Positions 36,477-49,273 of a stretch of 64,000 nucleotides of DNA are shown in pieces. The translations under genes and the position numbers were made by a program. The notes under the pieces were generated by a model that ran no database searches, was not told where the DNA came from, and saw only the letters and a list, made by a program, of their open reading frames with translations. Numbering within the stretch: position 1 is the stretch's first letter; every line of letters begins with the position of its first letter. This DNA is from Devosia aurantiaca (GTDB taxonomy: Bacteria > Pseudomonadota > Alphaproteobacteria > Rhizobiales > Devosiaceae): the NCBI RefSeq assembly GCF_011058215.1, contig NZ_JAALFG010000005.1, positions 62,001 to 126,000 of the forward strand. The letters are read 5' to 3'.

Positions 36477-37257
36477 GGCTTGCTCCGGCGGCGGACGAAA
36501 AGCGGGCCAAAGGTCTGGGTCTGGCGGATGTCGATTTCGCCCTGGCGGACGAGTTCGAGGCTCGAGGCGAAGGTCGAGGCGCGAACGGTAGCGCGTTCGG
36601 CTGGGGTGGCGAGGTAATCGACGAGGTAGGAGTCGAGCGAAACCCAGTCGCCGGAGTCGCCGATCATGCGGGTGAGCATGTCGCGGGCGTCCTGGAGGGA
36701 CCAGACGGTTCGCAGTTTCGGGCTATATTCGGGTTGGACGCTGCGCTCGCGCTGGCTGGCATAGGCTTTGAGGAGGTCGTAGAGACTGGCTTCCCAGAGC
36801 GAGCGGCGGCGGATTTCGATGGGTTCGGGCTCGCCGCGCGCATAAACCTGGAAGCCGAGCCTAGGCCGGTTCATCAAGCGGCTTGCCGCGGTGCGCATAG
36901 CCTCAAGGCGCTTGAGGCGAAGGGCGAGCATGGCAGCGAGCATTTCGCCCGAGGGCTCCCCGTCGCCCGCAGCCTGCGGCACCATGAGCCGACTTTTGAG
37001 ATAGGCGAGCCAGGCGGCCATGACGAGGTAATCGGCGGCAACCTCCATGCGCCGATCGCGAATACCCGCGATAAAGTCGAGATATTGCTGGGCCAAAGAC
37101 AGGACTGAAATGGCGGTGAGATCGATTTTTGCCGCCGCGCCAGGTCGAGCAGCAGGTCGAGCGGGCCTTCATAGCCTTGGACATCGACATTGAGGACGTC
37201 TTCGGCAGGCTTGGGTGCCGGCGTGTCGAACCAGTCAGGTTGATTGGTGCCCGTCAT
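36473..37257 (-). CDS. scpA: segregation and condensation protein ScpA, frame broken once
   Basis: ScpA is the kleisin of the SMC-ScpAB condensin. The N-terminus has the family mark VQGYEGPLDLLLDLARRQ. Frame is lost in the A5 run (plus T at 37126-37130); one more A restores QKIDLTAISVLSLAQQYLDF and then RRMEVAADYLVMAAWLAYLK with LMVP. The C-terminal winged helix ends at 36473. The repaired length is about 261 residues, as expected. It precedes scpB in the usual order. Confidence 0.92.
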
Positions 37258-37299
37258 GGCCCATCCTTGGCCGCGCGGGCGGCCAAGGTCAAGCTTGGG

Positions 37300-39333
37300 T
37301 CAGAGGATCAGGCAGTCGCCGCCAGCGGCTTTGACATTTGTGCAGATATTTGAGGCACCGGAGCGATCCGAGGCGGGAACGAGGACACGATAATATATGC
37401 CGCGTTCGCCGAGATCGACGCGCTGGATTTCAAGGTTGGCGCCGCCGAAGAGCACGCCGTAGCGGGTTGCAATGGCCTGTGCCGATTCGCGGGCGGCTTC
37501 TTCGCTGCGCTGCGAGGAAAGCTGCACATAGGCGCCCGCCGTTCCGCCCGCGGGGACGGCAGCCGTTGCTGCAGCGGCGGGGGACGTGACTGTCGGGACC
37601 TCAGAAACGGATGTTGTGGTGGCACCGGCGGGTGCGGCAGGCGCCACACCGGCTGCGGGAGCGGAGACGGCTGCGGTTTGCAGATCGGCGGGACGCGTGA
37701 CGGGAGTGGTTACGGTGCGGCCGGTGATGGGCTGGCCAGCAGCGTTGACAACGGGCACGACAACACCGGAACCGACGGGCACGACCGTGGGCGCCGCTGG
37801 CGCATTAGTGGCGGCTACCGTGGTTTCCGGCTGAGTTTCGGCGAGAAGGCTGGGCGTCGAGGTGTCGGCGCCAGGAACTTCCGGCACGTTCGGGCGATCG
37901 ACCGGCAGGATGGAGGCGCCAGCGAGGCTATCGTCACCACTGACGATCGTGCCGTCAGGACGAACGGTAACGGTGCGAACCTTGCGGTTGACCAGGCCAT
38001 CGGTGTTTGGCGTCACGGTGCCGTCGCTGCCGGGGGTCAGGACGCCCGGGGTACTGTCGAGCGCCGCGGTGGTCGCAGCAGCTTCGGTTACGGCTTCCTC
38101 ATCGGCCTGATCGCGGGAGACCAGTTGCTCGTCTGCACCGGTGTTGTTGCCGGCAATTTCGTTGAAGACCACCGACTGCTGTGGCGCGGTTTCGACCGGC
38201 GCCGGGACTTCCTTGACGGCGGCCGTATCGGCAACGATCAGCGGCGCTGGTCCCGTGGGCGCTGCGCTTTGTCCGAGCATGAAATAAAGGCCAAGGCCGG
38301 CGGCACCCAAGAGGGCGACGGCGACTAGCGGGCCGGCAACGGCGCGGGATAGGCCCAAGACCGGACCGCGGCGGCGACGGGGAGCCACGGGCGCAACGTC
38401 TTCTTCGTAGGGCAGATCGCCTTCAGGATTGACCCATTCGACGCGAGCACCGGTTGCGGCAGCGGCGGCAAGGATGGCGTCGTCGACCGAGCCGGCGCCG
38501 GCTGGAGCATGGGCCGATGGTTCGGCCCGGCGTTCCGGATAGCGGGACGGCAGCACCGGAGTGGCGAGGCTGCGGAGTGCCGGGCTCGGCGCAGGTGCCG
38601 ACACCGGCTGGTTGAGGCGGATAGCGGAGCCGACGAGATTTTCGATGTCGCGAAGCGGATCAGCCTTGGGCTCGGGCTCAGCCGGGACTTCGGCGATCGG
38701 CTCGATCTCGGGCGCGACTTTGACGGGCTCTGGCGAGGAGCCGACCTCGGGTTCTACAACCGTGACCGCGGTCGCGGCGGGCTGAACGGGCTTCGGCGAA
38801 CCAAAGCCAAAGACGGGCGGCACGCCGAAATTGTCTTCGCGCGCAGCGGGACCGGGCACTACTGGCAGCGGCTCAGGCTGTGGTACCTCTTCGCTATTTT
38901 CACCGGCAAGCTCGGCAGCGATCAGATCGGCCAAGCTGTCGTGATCGAGCGCTTGTGGCTCCACGGACGGTTCGACAACAGGCTTGACCACAGCCGGCTG
39001 CGGCGGTGTCTGAACCTGCACGGGGGCGGCAACGACGACAGGCGTCACCGGCCCGGCTGGCTTATTCAGCGCGAAGTCGAAATTGAACGGCTCTGTCAGC
39101 GCTGGGGTCCGTGTCGGCGCGACCGGCTCAGCGCCAGGGATGCGGACCGTGCCCAAAGGCGCACGCGGCGCTGCGGCAGCTTGCGGCAGCTCGGCTCCAG
39201 GGATGCGGACCGGCGATTGCGGCGCTGGCGATCCAGGCTGCGGCTTGGCGGGCGTATCCGCGCGGGCATCGTCGGCCATGAGGCGAGCAAGCTCAGCGAT
39301 CAGGTCGTCCGGTGCGTTTGTTTGTGCGGCCAT
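37300..39333 (-). CDS. SPOR-domain membrane protein, Pro/Ala/Val-rich
   Basis: A 677-residue bitopic protein. The cytosolic part (1-330) is low in complexity, rich in Pro, Ala, Val and Glu, with two similar SPVRIPGAELP/GTVRIPGAEPV repeats near residues 40-75. One membrane segment follows near residue 330 (VAGPLVAVALLGAAGLGLYF). The periplasmic part is again low in complexity and ends with an SPOR domain (GAYVQLSSQRSEEAARESAQ to the C-terminus), which binds denuded glycan at the septum. The likely role is in cell division. The gene follows argS in the same direction. Confidence 0.87.
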   Translation of the reverse strand: MAAQTNAPDDLIAELARLMADDARADTPAKPQPGSPAPQSPVRIPGAELPQAAAAPRAPLGTVRIPGAEPVAPTRTPALTEPFNFDFALNKPAGPVTPVVVAAPVQVQTPPQPAVVKPVVEPSVEPQALDHDSLADLIAAELAGENSEEVPQPEPLPVVPGPAAREDNFGVPPVFGFGSPKPVQPAATAVTVVEPEVGSSPEPVKVAPEIEPIAEVPAEPEPKADPLRDIENLVGSAIRLNQPVSAPAPSPALRSLATPVLPSRYPERRAEPSAHAPAGAGSVDDAILAAAAATGARVEWVNPEGDLPYEEDVAPVAPRRRRGPVLGLSRAVAGPLVAVALLGAAGLGLYFMLGQSAAPTGPAPLIVADTAAVKEVPAPVETAPQQSVVFNEIAGNNTGADEQLVSRDQADEEAVTEAAATTAALDSTPGVLTPGSDGTVTPNTDGLVNRKVRTVTVRPDGTIVSGDDSLAGASILPVDRPNVPEVPGADTSTPSLLAETQPETTVAATNAPAAPTVVPVGSGVVVPVVNAAGQPITGRTVTTPVTRPADLQTAAVSAPAAGVAPAAPAGATTTSVSEVPTVTSPAAAATAAVPAGGTAGAYVQLSSQRSEEAARESAQAIATRYGVLFGGANLEIQRVDLGERGIYYRVLVPASDRSGASNICTNVKAAGGDCLIL

Positions 39334-39429
39334 TGAGTTCGGTTTCGCTGACGTTGTCGGCCAGCGCCCCTAGAAAGCGGAAGTTTCCAAATGGATTGTA
39401 CCGCGAATGTTCACACCAATACGCCCGAA

Positions 39430-41175
39430 TTATGAAAGCTCCTCGGGCGCCCCCACTCCCAGAATGCCCAGGCCGTTACGGATCACCTGACGAACCGCAT
39501 CCACAAGAGCGAGTCGAGCGAGCGTCAGAGTCGGCTCTGTTGGGTTAACAACGCGTAAAGACGGATCATCCTTGCCCTTGGCCCAGAAGCCATGGAAGGC
39601 GGCTGCGAGGTCGTGGACATAGAAGGCGATGCGATGCGGCTCGTGCGCGACGGCCGCCGCGGCCACCGTGCGTGGCCAGGCGCCGAGCAGGCGTATGAGT
39701 TCGATGTCGGCTGCAGTTTCGAGCAGTTCTGTCTTGGCGCCTGCCAACGCTGCGTCGGAAACGTCGAGTTCGGGCATGTCGCGGGCGGCGGTGCGGAAGA
39801 TCGAGCAGGCGCGGGCGTGGGCGTATTGAACGTAGAAGACCGGGTTGTCGCGGGTCTGTTCCTTGACCAGTGCGAAGTCGAAATCCATGGCCGCATCGTT
39901 GCGCCGGAACAGCAGCATGAAGCGGGTGGCGTCGGCGCCCACCTCTTCGACCAGATCGGACAAGGTGATGAGATCGCCGGAGCGCTTGCTCATCTTAAAC
40001 GGCTCGCCATTCTTGAGCAGGCGGACGAGCTGGCAGATGCGAACGTCGATGTCCGCCTCGTTGTGCGATACAGCTTTGACCGCAGCCTGCAGGCGCTTGA
40101 CGTAGCCGGAGTGGTCAGCCCCTAGCACGTTGACCATGTGGTTGAAGCCACGAAGATACTTGTTGCGGTGGTAGGCGATATCGGCAGCGAAATAGGTATA
40201 GGTGCCGTCGGACTTGACCAAGGCGCGATCGGTGTCGTCGCCATAATCTGTGGCGCGGAACAGGGTCTGCTCGCGGTCTTCCCAGTCTTCGGGCGTCTTG
40301 CCCTTCGGCGGGTCGAGACGGCCCTCATAGACCATGCCCTCTTCCCGCAGCCAGGCAAGGGTCTTTTCGATGTCCCCGCCGGCGCCGTGCAGCTGGCGCT
40401 CTGAGAAAAAGACGTCGTGATGAACGTTGAGCTGGGCAAGGTCGGCCTTGATCAGCTCCATCATGGCCGCAAGTGCCGTCTCGCGAGCGATCAGAACCGC
40501 CTCTTCTTCTGGCATGTCGAGCAATGCACGACCATGTTCGGCAGCGAGAACTTGGCCAACGGGGATCAGGTAATCGCCTGGATAGAAGCCGGATGGAATT
40601 TCAATGGTCTCGCCCAAGGCCTCGCGATAGCGCAGAAGGGCAGAGCGGCCGAGGATCACGGTCTGGCCGCCGGTGTCATTGATGTAATATTCGCGGGTCA
40701 CGTCGTAGCCAGACCAGGCCATGAGCGACGCCAGGGCGTCGCCGAACACGGCGCCGCGGGTGTGACCGACATGCATGGGGCCGGTGGGGTTGGACGAGAC
40801 GTATTCGATGTTGACGCGCTCGCCCTGCCCCAGGTCGGAACGACCGTAGTTGGCGCCTTGTGCACCCACGGCCTTCAGCACCTGGTGCCAGATGCTGTTG
40901 GACAGGCGGAAGTTGATGAAGCCGGGACCGGCGACCTCTACGCTTTCGACATCCGGAGCGTCCTTGAATCGCTCGACCAGAGCAGCGGCAACTTCGCGCG
41001 GGTTCTTGCCGAGCGGCTTGGCGACGACCATGGACGCATTGGTTGACAAATCGCCATGAGCAGGATCACGCGGCGGCTCCACCACGACGCGCGACAGCAG
41101 AGCTGCATCAAGCTCGGGATAGTCGGCGCGCAGGGCCTCGGTGACCCGCGTGGTGAAAAGCGCAAAAATGTCCAT
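39430..41175 (-). CDS. argS: arginyl-tRNA synthetase
   Basis: A 581-residue class I synthetase. The HIGH motif is HVGH in NPTGPMHVGHTRGAVFGDAL, the KMSKS-type motif is PFKMSKRSGD, and the C-terminal anticodon-binding domain of the DALR type is present (from about residue 460). The length fits. It lies between dgt and the SPOR gene, a conserved order in Hyphomicrobiales. Confidence 0.96.
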   Translation of the reverse strand: MDIFALFTTRVTEALRADYPELDAALLSRVVVEPPRDPAHGDLSTNASMVVAKPLGKNPREVAAALVERFKDAPDVESVEVAGPGFINFRLSNSIWHQVLKAVGAQGANYGRSDLGQGERVNIEYVSSNPTGPMHVGHTRGAVFGDALASLMAWSGYDVTREYYINDTGGQTVILGRSALLRYREALGETIEIPSGFYPGDYLIPVGQVLAAEHGRALLDMPEEEAVLIARETALAAMMELIKADLAQLNVHHDVFFSERQLHGAGGDIEKTLAWLREEGMVYEGRLDPPKGKTPEDWEDREQTLFRATDYGDDTDRALVKSDGTYTYFAADIAYHRNKYLRGFNHMVNVLGADHSGYVKRLQAAVKAVSHNEADIDVRICQLVRLLKNGEPFKMSKRSGDLITLSDLVEEVGADATRFMLLFRRNDAAMDFDFALVKEQTRDNPVFYVQYAHARACSIFRTAARDMPELDVSDAALAGAKTELLETAADIELIRLLGAWPRTVAAAAVAHEPHRIAFYVHDLAAAFHGFWAKGKDDPSLRVVNPTEPTLTLARLALVDAVRQVIRNGLGILGVGAPEELS

Positions 41176-41204
41176 GTCGAACCTAAGGTTTGGATCGGGT
41201 CCGG

Positions 41205-42397
41205 TTAACGGAATTCCGGTCGAGCGTCAAACAGGCGGCCATGCTCGTCGAGCGCATAGGGATCGGTCATGCCGGCGACGAAATCGGCCACGATGCGCGC
41301 GCGGGCAGCACCTTCGACCGCCCTGCCCGCTTCACCCCAGCGGCCCGGCATGTCCGCCGTCTCCATGTAGCGGGAGAACAGTCGCTCTACCACGGCCTCG
41401 CTTTCGCGCACCGGCGTCATGACCGCCTCGTGGCGGTAAACACGCGCGAAGAGGAAGGTTTTGAGGCCCTTTTCTGCGGCGGCGGTTTCGTCGGAAAAGG
41501 TAACCAGCGTTTTGCCGGCGAGGCGCACGTCCTCGGTCGATGCCAAAGCGGCAGCGGCGATGTTGGCGGTGCTGGTTCTGATGACATCTTCCACCGCGCG
41601 GGTAATCATGCGGCGCTGCACTTCATGGGTTTGCCGCTTGCTGCCGATATAGGGGTAGAGGTCGAGCACTTCGCGCACGATCGAGCCGGCAAGCGGCACG
41701 TCGCGGAAGTCATCGAGAACCACAAGTCCGGCTCGCAGGGCATCGTCGATGTCATGGGCATTGTAGGCGATGTCGTCGGCAATAGCGGCAGCTTGCGCTT
41801 CAAGGCTTGCATAGGTTGCGAGGCGCAGGTCCGCTGGGGTCTGGATTTCCTCGATGCCGGTGGGGGGAGGCCGTGTTCGCGGTAGCGAGCCGTGGGCTGG
41901 CCCTGGTCGTCGACCAAAGGACCATTGTGCTTGAGAATTCCCTCCAGGGTTTCCCAAGTCAGGTTAAGGCCATCGTGCTCGGCGTAACGGTTTTCCAGCA
42001 GGGTGACGACGCGCAGCGCCTGGACATTGTGATCGAAGCCGCCGAACTCGGCCATGGCGCGGTCGAGCGCCCGTTCGCCAGCGTGGCCAAAAGGCGTATG
42101 GCCGAGGTCATGGCTTAGGGCGAGAGCCTCGGCGAGGTCTTCATCGAGGCGCAGGGCGCGCGCAATCGACCGAGCAATCTGGCTTACTTCCAGCGTGTGA
42201 GTCAGGCGGTTGCGGAAATGACGGCCTTCGTGGGCGAGAAAGACTTGAGTCTTGTGCTGCAGGCGCCGAAAAGCGGTCGAGTGGATAATGCGATCGCGGT
42301 CGCGCTGGAACTCGGAACGCGTCGGACTGGGCCCCGTGCCGAAGAGTCGCCCCAGAGACTGGCTGGGCTTGCTGGCATAGGCGGCGGTTTCGCTCAT
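41205..42397 (-). CDS. dgt: dGTPase-like triphosphohydrolase, frame broken once
   Basis: An HD-domain deoxyguanosinetriphosphate triphosphohydrolase-like protein. The metal site is H in [15 protein letters not shown] and HD in [16 protein letters not shown]. The frame breaks after YREHGLPP in a run of six C (plus G6 at 41862-41867); one more restores [20 protein letters not shown] and then [18 protein letters not shown]. The repaired protein has about 397 residues. ATG 42397 ([11 protein letters not shown]) is preferred. It is followed by argS. Confidence 0.9.
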
Positions 42398-42481
42398 CTT
42401 GTTTACGGCCCTTTGCAACGGCTCTTCATGCGCCTATCTTAGCGGCAGCGTTATGACATTACGAATGCTGGTAGAACACCC

Positions 42482-42868
42482 ATGACCGCTGCAGCTCTTG
42501 CCGACAAGCCCGCCGTGACCCTTTCTGATCGTGCCGCCAAGCGCGTGTCGCGTATCCTCTCGAAAGAGCAGCCCGGCACAGTGTTGCGCATATCGGTAGC
42601 TGGTGGCGGCTGTTCGGGATTCCAGTACGAGTATAATCTCGTGCAGGAAGCTGCGGCCGACGATGACCTCGTGCTGCAGAAGGGCGAGGCAACGGTGCTG
42701 ATCGACTCGCTGAGTCTCGAATTTATGGGCGGGTCGGAGATCGATTTTTCCGACGACCTGATCGGGCAGTCATTTCAGATCAAGAATCCGAATGCTGTTG
42801 CATCCTGCGGATGCGGCACGTCTTTGCCGTCTAGATCAACTGAGGCTGCCATGCAAAGACCCGCCTGA
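42482..42868 (+). CDS. erpA: iron-sulfur insertion protein ErpA, 3' end frame-broken
   Basis: An A-type Fe-S carrier with the three cluster cysteines: GGGCSGFQYEY (about Cys44) and SCGCGTS near the end. Family members end within a few residues of CGCGTSF. Here the frame continues with LPSRSTEAAMQRPA, which is unlike the family. One extra T in the run at 42823-42825 gives CGCGTSFAV and a stop at 42832-42834, the normal end. I infer a base deletion. It diverges from dgt, as is common, and precedes xth. Confidence 0.92.
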   Translation: MTAAALADKPAVTLSDRAAKRVSRILSKEQPGTVLRISVAGGGCSGFQYEYNLVQEAAADDDLVLQKGEATVLIDSLSLEFMGGSEIDFSDDLIGQSFQIKNPNAVASCGCGTSLPSRSTEAAMQRPA

Positions 42869-42888
42869 GTTGATCTCGGAGTTCTGAC

Positions 42889-43689
42889 ATGACGTTGCGC
42901 ATTGCCACCTGGAACATCAACGGCATCAAGGCGCGGCTCGAGCTTTTGCTGCGCTGGCTCGAAGAAGAAAAGCCCGACATTGTGGGTCTGCAGGAAATCA
43001 AGAGCGTCGACGAGGCCTTTCCGCGGGCCGAGATCGAGGCGCTTGGCTACAATGTCGAGACACATGGCCAAAAGAGCTGGAACGGAGTGGCGCTGCTCTC
43101 CAAGATTCGTTTCGATGAAGTGCATCGCGGCCTGCCCGGCGAACCGGAAGACGAGCAGGCCCGGCTGATCGAGGGCGTGTTCTCGGTCGAGGGCGGCATC
43201 GTGCGGGTCTGCAATATCTACCTGCCGAACGGCAACCCGGTGGATACCGAGAAGTTTCCGTACAAGTTGCGCTGGATGGACCGGCTCAACCGCTTCGTCG
43301 AGGAGCGGCTTCTTCTCGAGGAGCCGTTTGTCCTGATGGGCGATTTCAATCTTATTCCGGCGCCGATTGATGCGCGTAATCCGGAGAGCTGGTGGGGCGA
43401 CGCGCTTTACCGTCCAGAGAGCGCCGAGCGTTTCCGCACGCTCAAGAATATGGGCATGACCGATGCGCTGCGCGCCGTCACCGGCGAAGAAGCGTTTACG
43501 TTCTGGGACTTCCAGGCTGGGGCCTGGCGGCGCAATGCGGGAATCCGCATCGACCATTTGATGCTGTCGCCACAGGCAGCCGATCGGCTGGACGATGTCG
43601 TCGTGCACAAGGACGTGCGAGGCTGGGACAAGCCCAGCGACCACGTGCCGGTGGAAGGCGCGTTCAGCTTTTCGGTCGGCGGCGCTTAA
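42889..43689 (+). CDS. xth: exodeoxyribonuclease III
   Basis: A 266-residue AP endonuclease and 3' exonuclease of the exonuclease III family. Motifs: TWNINGIKAR, GLQEIKSVDEAFP (metal-binding Glu), MGDFNLIPAPIDARN, IRIDHLMLS and SDHVPVEG (catalytic Asp-His pair). It repairs abasic sites. It starts 20 bases after the uncorrected erpA stop and ends in an overlap with the convergent exoR-like gene. Confidence 0.95.
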   Translation: MTLRIATWNINGIKARLELLLRWLEEEKPDIVGLQEIKSVDEAFPRAEIEALGYNVETHGQKSWNGVALLSKIRFDEVHRGLPGEPEDEQARLIEGVFSVEGGIVRVCNIYLPNGNPVDTEKFPYKLRWMDRLNRFVEERLLLEEPFVLMGDFNLIPAPIDARNPESWWGDALYRPESAERFRTLKNMGMTDALRAVTGEEAFTFWDFQAGAWRRNAGIRIDHLMLSPQAADRLDDVVVHKDVRGWDKPSDHVPVEGAFSFSVGGA

Positions 43690-44495
43690 AGCTCGTTGTC
43701 GGCTTCCATGGCGCCGATGGTCGCGAGGCTAACCGCCGCAGCGCGATCCTCAGGGGTAGCGATGGATGTCGCGCGGTTGAGCAGCTCGTCGGCACTGGCC
43801 TGGTCGGCGCTGCCGGCGCAGGTAATGTGCGACTGATTGAGCCACATCAGACCTTCCGCGGCACGCGCAGGATAGGCATCCATGCCGTTGAACAGGAGAT
43901 CGCCAAGTTTGGCTTGCGCCAGGCAATGACCCTTGATGGCGGCCTTTTTCAGCCAGCGGGCGCTGAGAGTGGGGCTCACGCCAAGACCGTCTTCCTGCTG
44001 ATACAGCAAGCCGACGCGGTATTGCGCTTCGGCGTCACCGAAATAGGTCGCCGCGTGCAGAAGCATGCGATGCGACTCGTTGAGGTTTTTCTTGAGGCCG
44101 ACTTCGGGGTCGCCCTGGAGAAAATAGTCGCCAAGCTTGACGAATGAGCGCGCAACGATATCGGCTTCAAGGCCGCGCGGCGCGGTATCGGCGTGCTGGA
44201 TGGCGATCTGGGAATAGTAGTTGAAGGCCTTGACCGGGTCCTTGTCGACGCCTTCGCCATTTTCATACATCGTGCCGAGCTGCCAAAGCGCGAGAGGACG
44301 GCCCGCGGCGGCATCGCTTTCGAGGGCAGAAAGGTATGTGTCGTCGGAAACGATCGTACCGCCACCATCGAGGGTGCGTGCAAAATCGAAGGCGGCATCG
44401 GCAGCAGTCTGGGCGTGCGCCGGCGCAATGGCTGCAAGGCCAAGTGTCAAAACAGCAGCGGCGCGGGCCGCGAAAAGGGCGCAACTGGTGCGCAT
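43686..44495 (-). CDS. Sel1-repeat periplasmic protein, ExoR-like
   Basis: A 269-residue exported protein: signal peptide ending PAHA-QT, then Sel1-type repeats (ALWQLGTMYENGEGVDKDPV, AEAQYRVGLLYQQEDGLGVS). Order and length match rhizobial ExoR, a periplasmic inhibitor of the ChvG (ExoS) sensor that holds down exopolysaccharide and controls motility. ATG 44495 follows AAAGGAG. No chvG/chvI genes are in the window. The function is by homology of layout and could also be a general Sel1 protein. Confidence 0.75.
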   Translation of the reverse strand: MRTSCALFAARAAAVLTLGLAAIAPAHAQTAADAAFDFARTLDGGGTIVSDDTYLSALESDAAAGRPLALWQLGTMYENGEGVDKDPVKAFNYYSQIAIQHADTAPRGLEADIVARSFVKLGDYFLQGDPEVGLKKNLNESHRMLLHAATYFGDAEAQYRVGLLYQQEDGLGVSPTLSARWLKKAAIKGHCLAQAKLGDLLFNGMDAYPARAAEGLMWLNQSHITCAGSADQASADELLNRATSIATPEDRAAAVSLATIGAMEADNEL

Positions 44496-44884
44496 AGGGC
44501 TCCTTTCGCCCGCCGGGTGGCGGACGGGTCTGGCAGATGCGGCGCGCTCGACAAGTGCAGCGCCGGAATGTAACGGCAACTTCGTCGCGCGGTTGGCGGC
44601 GGGGGATGTAAACTCTAAAAACTTCGTAAACGAATATTGTGACAGCATTCAGCCGCGCCCATGACCAGAGTGCGTCAGACTTGCCGACAATTTTCGCATT
44701 GCTGCGCGCATAATCACCTATTGGCGGGTGCCATCCGCCTGAAAAGCTTGTCCGCTGGAGCGGCTGTGTTGGCGCCACGTTTAGTGGGAGATTGTGGCGC
44801 AAAATATCGCCAAATCGTTGCGGCGCGGGGCGCGAGGCGGGAATCGCGGACGATGTTGCGGAATCGTCACATGCCCTGCCGCGG
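44496..44884. other. intergenic region between exoR-like and zntB-like genes
   Basis: These 389 bases hold the exoR-like leader and little else I can name. A small palindrome TTCG-TAAA-CGAA lies at 44623-44634 in an AT-richer patch that may be the exoR-like promoter. I see no RNA gene, no credible open frame and no clear terminator for the upstream zntB-like gene. Confidence 0.5.
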
Positions 44885-45892
44885 CTAGAACCAGCGGAGT
44901 TTGCGCATCCACATGGCGATGCCGCCGCCAATCAAAACGAGAAGAATGCAAACGAACCAGAAGGCGGCGCCATGATCGGCCAGCGGGATGCCGGAAACGT
45001 TCATGCCGAGAAGGCCGGTGATCAGCGTCAAAGGCGAAAAAACGACGGTGACGGCGGCGAGCAGCAGCATGGCCTTGTTCATCTGCTCGGCGCGATCGTC
45101 GATGATTTCTTCGTGGACGAGGACGGCGCGCTCGGAGAGTGCCTGGAGTTCGTCGCCGATGCGGGCGGTGCGCATGGCGGCGTCGCGTAGGCGCAGGCGG
45201 TCGCGATCCGAGAAGAAGGAAAGGTCTTCGATCTCGAGAGTGGAGAGCGCGTCGCGTTGCGGCCAGACAAGACGGCGGAAGCTGATCAGGGTGCGGCGGA
45301 GCTGTTCGAGGTTGTCCTGCGCCTTTTCGGTGCTGTGGGTGATCAGCGTCTCCTCGATGCCGTCGAGACGCTCGCCCAGCATTTCAATCAGCGGCTCAAG
45401 GCGATCGGTGGCGCGCAGAGCGAGACGGGCAATGAGATCGGCCGGCGTTACCGGGGCGTGATGCGGCTGGTCGACCTTGGAGAGGCCGAGGAAATCGAGG
45501 ATGTTGAGTTCGGAGGCGATAATGACGCGGTTGCTCTCGATCCAAACCGTAAGGAATTGGCGGCCGACGTCCTGCGGGGCAGCGCCGGGACGGACGACGC
45601 GGAGGACGATCAGGGCCTTATCGTCCATCACGGTGCAGCGGGAGCGCGAGGTGGGGGCGGTGATAAGGCCGGAGTTGAACTCTCCCAGCTCGTCCCGGAG
45701 CCAAATCTTGAACTCGGGGGCCTTCGAGTTGCCGACGATGAGCTTGAAGCCATTGGCGGGTGCGGCGGCGTGATCGACGCCGGGCTCGACACGCTTCATG
45801 CCGCCGGACCCATCGAAGATCAGGACGACGCCGACACCGACCAAGCCATTGCGCAAAGCGCGGTCATTGGGCTGTTTGACGGCGTCGTCCAT
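44885..45892 (-). CDS. CorA-type metal transporter, ZntB-like
   Basis: A 335-residue protein: a cytosolic alpha/beta domain, long helices (IEEMLGERLDG-type region, about 160-270) and two C-terminal membrane segments. The CorA-family GMN signature sits in GLLGMNVSGIP, with the ZntB-style loop after it (PLADHGAAFWFVC). ZntB proteins move zinc, probably with protons. The C-terminus MWMRKLRWF is typical. It is transcribed in the same direction as valS just upstream. Confidence 0.88.
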   Translation of the reverse strand: MDDAVKQPNDRALRNGLVGVGVVLIFDGSGGMKRVEPGVDHAAAPANGFKLIVGNSKAPEFKIWLRDELGEFNSGLITAPTSRSRCTVMDDKALIVLRVVRPGAAPQDVGRQFLTVWIESNRVIIASELNILDFLGLSKVDQPHHAPVTPADLIARLALRATDRLEPLIEMLGERLDGIEETLITHSTEKAQDNLEQLRRTLISFRRLVWPQRDALSTLEIEDLSFFSDRDRLRLRDAAMRTARIGDELQALSERAVLVHEEIIDDRAEQMNKAMLLLAAVTVVFSPLTLITGLLGMNVSGIPLADHGAAFWFVCILLVLIGGGIAMWMRKLRWF

Positions 45893-45897
45893 GTTGG

Positions 45898-48650
<2,753 letters not shown>

Positions 48651-48796
48651 GGGGCACTCGCAACGGCATAGACCCGCCATTCTGGGCAAATGGCGGGGGA
48701 AAAAGGTGGGGAGACTTCAAGCAAATGCGGGGGTCGGGGTCAATGGTGGCGTGCGCAGGTGCCGCCCGGCCATCAGGCGTCGCGTTTACACGGTGA

Positions 48797-48848
48797 GAAG
48801 CGGCTTTCGCCCCGAAATAGATTGAAGTGAAGAGGCGAAAGCCGCTTC
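48797..48848. repeat. perfect 15-base inverted repeat
   Basis: GAAGCGGCTTTCGCC at 48797-48811 and GGCGAAAGCCGCTTC at 48834-48848 are exact inverted copies around a 22-base loop. It could form a large RNA hairpin in the valS leader or be a dispersed palindrome. Confidence 0.75.
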
Positions 48849-49205
48849 GCACGATCGGGATTTTTGCGCACGCCTCGGGCAGTCCACCCAGTGGTGACGG
48901 CGATTGCTTGGGCTCAAGGCGGGTGCGCGAGTTCCCATCTCCCCAAGTCCACACGCTCACCTGACCGGCGTCGGCATCCACGCACTCTCTCAGGCGACCC
49001 TGAAAGACCCATCTCCCCGTCCGGCGCTTCGTCGGCACCGCGTGTGTGACGGGGATAAGGGGAGAATAGCGCAGCGTTTCGGGGGTGGGGATAAGATGAG
49101 TAAGAGGCACTTCTTATCCTCTCCCGTTTGCGAGAGAGGAGAGGAGCACAGCGGAAAGGGGCGCCGCGTGCGCGTAGACATTGAACAGCACGGCGCGCAG
49201 AGTGT

Positions 49206-49258
49206 GAGGCACCCCCTCCACCGCCTTTGGCGGTCCCCTCCCCGCAAGCGGGGGAGGA
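49206..49258. repeat. double-hairpin intergenic element
   Basis: ACCGCC-TTT-GGCGGT is followed by CCTCCCCGC-AAG-CGGGGGAGG, just after the popZ stop. The pair is like the family 2 elements in composition. It may end popZ transcription. Confidence 0.6.
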
Positions 49259-49273
49259 AAGAAAAGGAAGGCA

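Larger units (their letters stand above)
48651..49273. other. 623-base intergenic region of palindromic elements
   Basis: No credible gene lies between popZ and valS. The stretch is a mosaic of GC-rich inverted repeats: a perfect 15-base pair of arms at 48797-48848, CTCTCCCG/CGAGAGAG-type hairpins at 49110-49140 and another cluster at 49206-49258. Short open frames here have biased, low-information translations and look accidental. Confidence 0.6.

Noticed and set aside
48990..49150. A CRISPR-like array in the repeat-rich gap before popZ
   Set aside because: There are no regularly spaced identical repeats, only different hairpins, and no cas genes.
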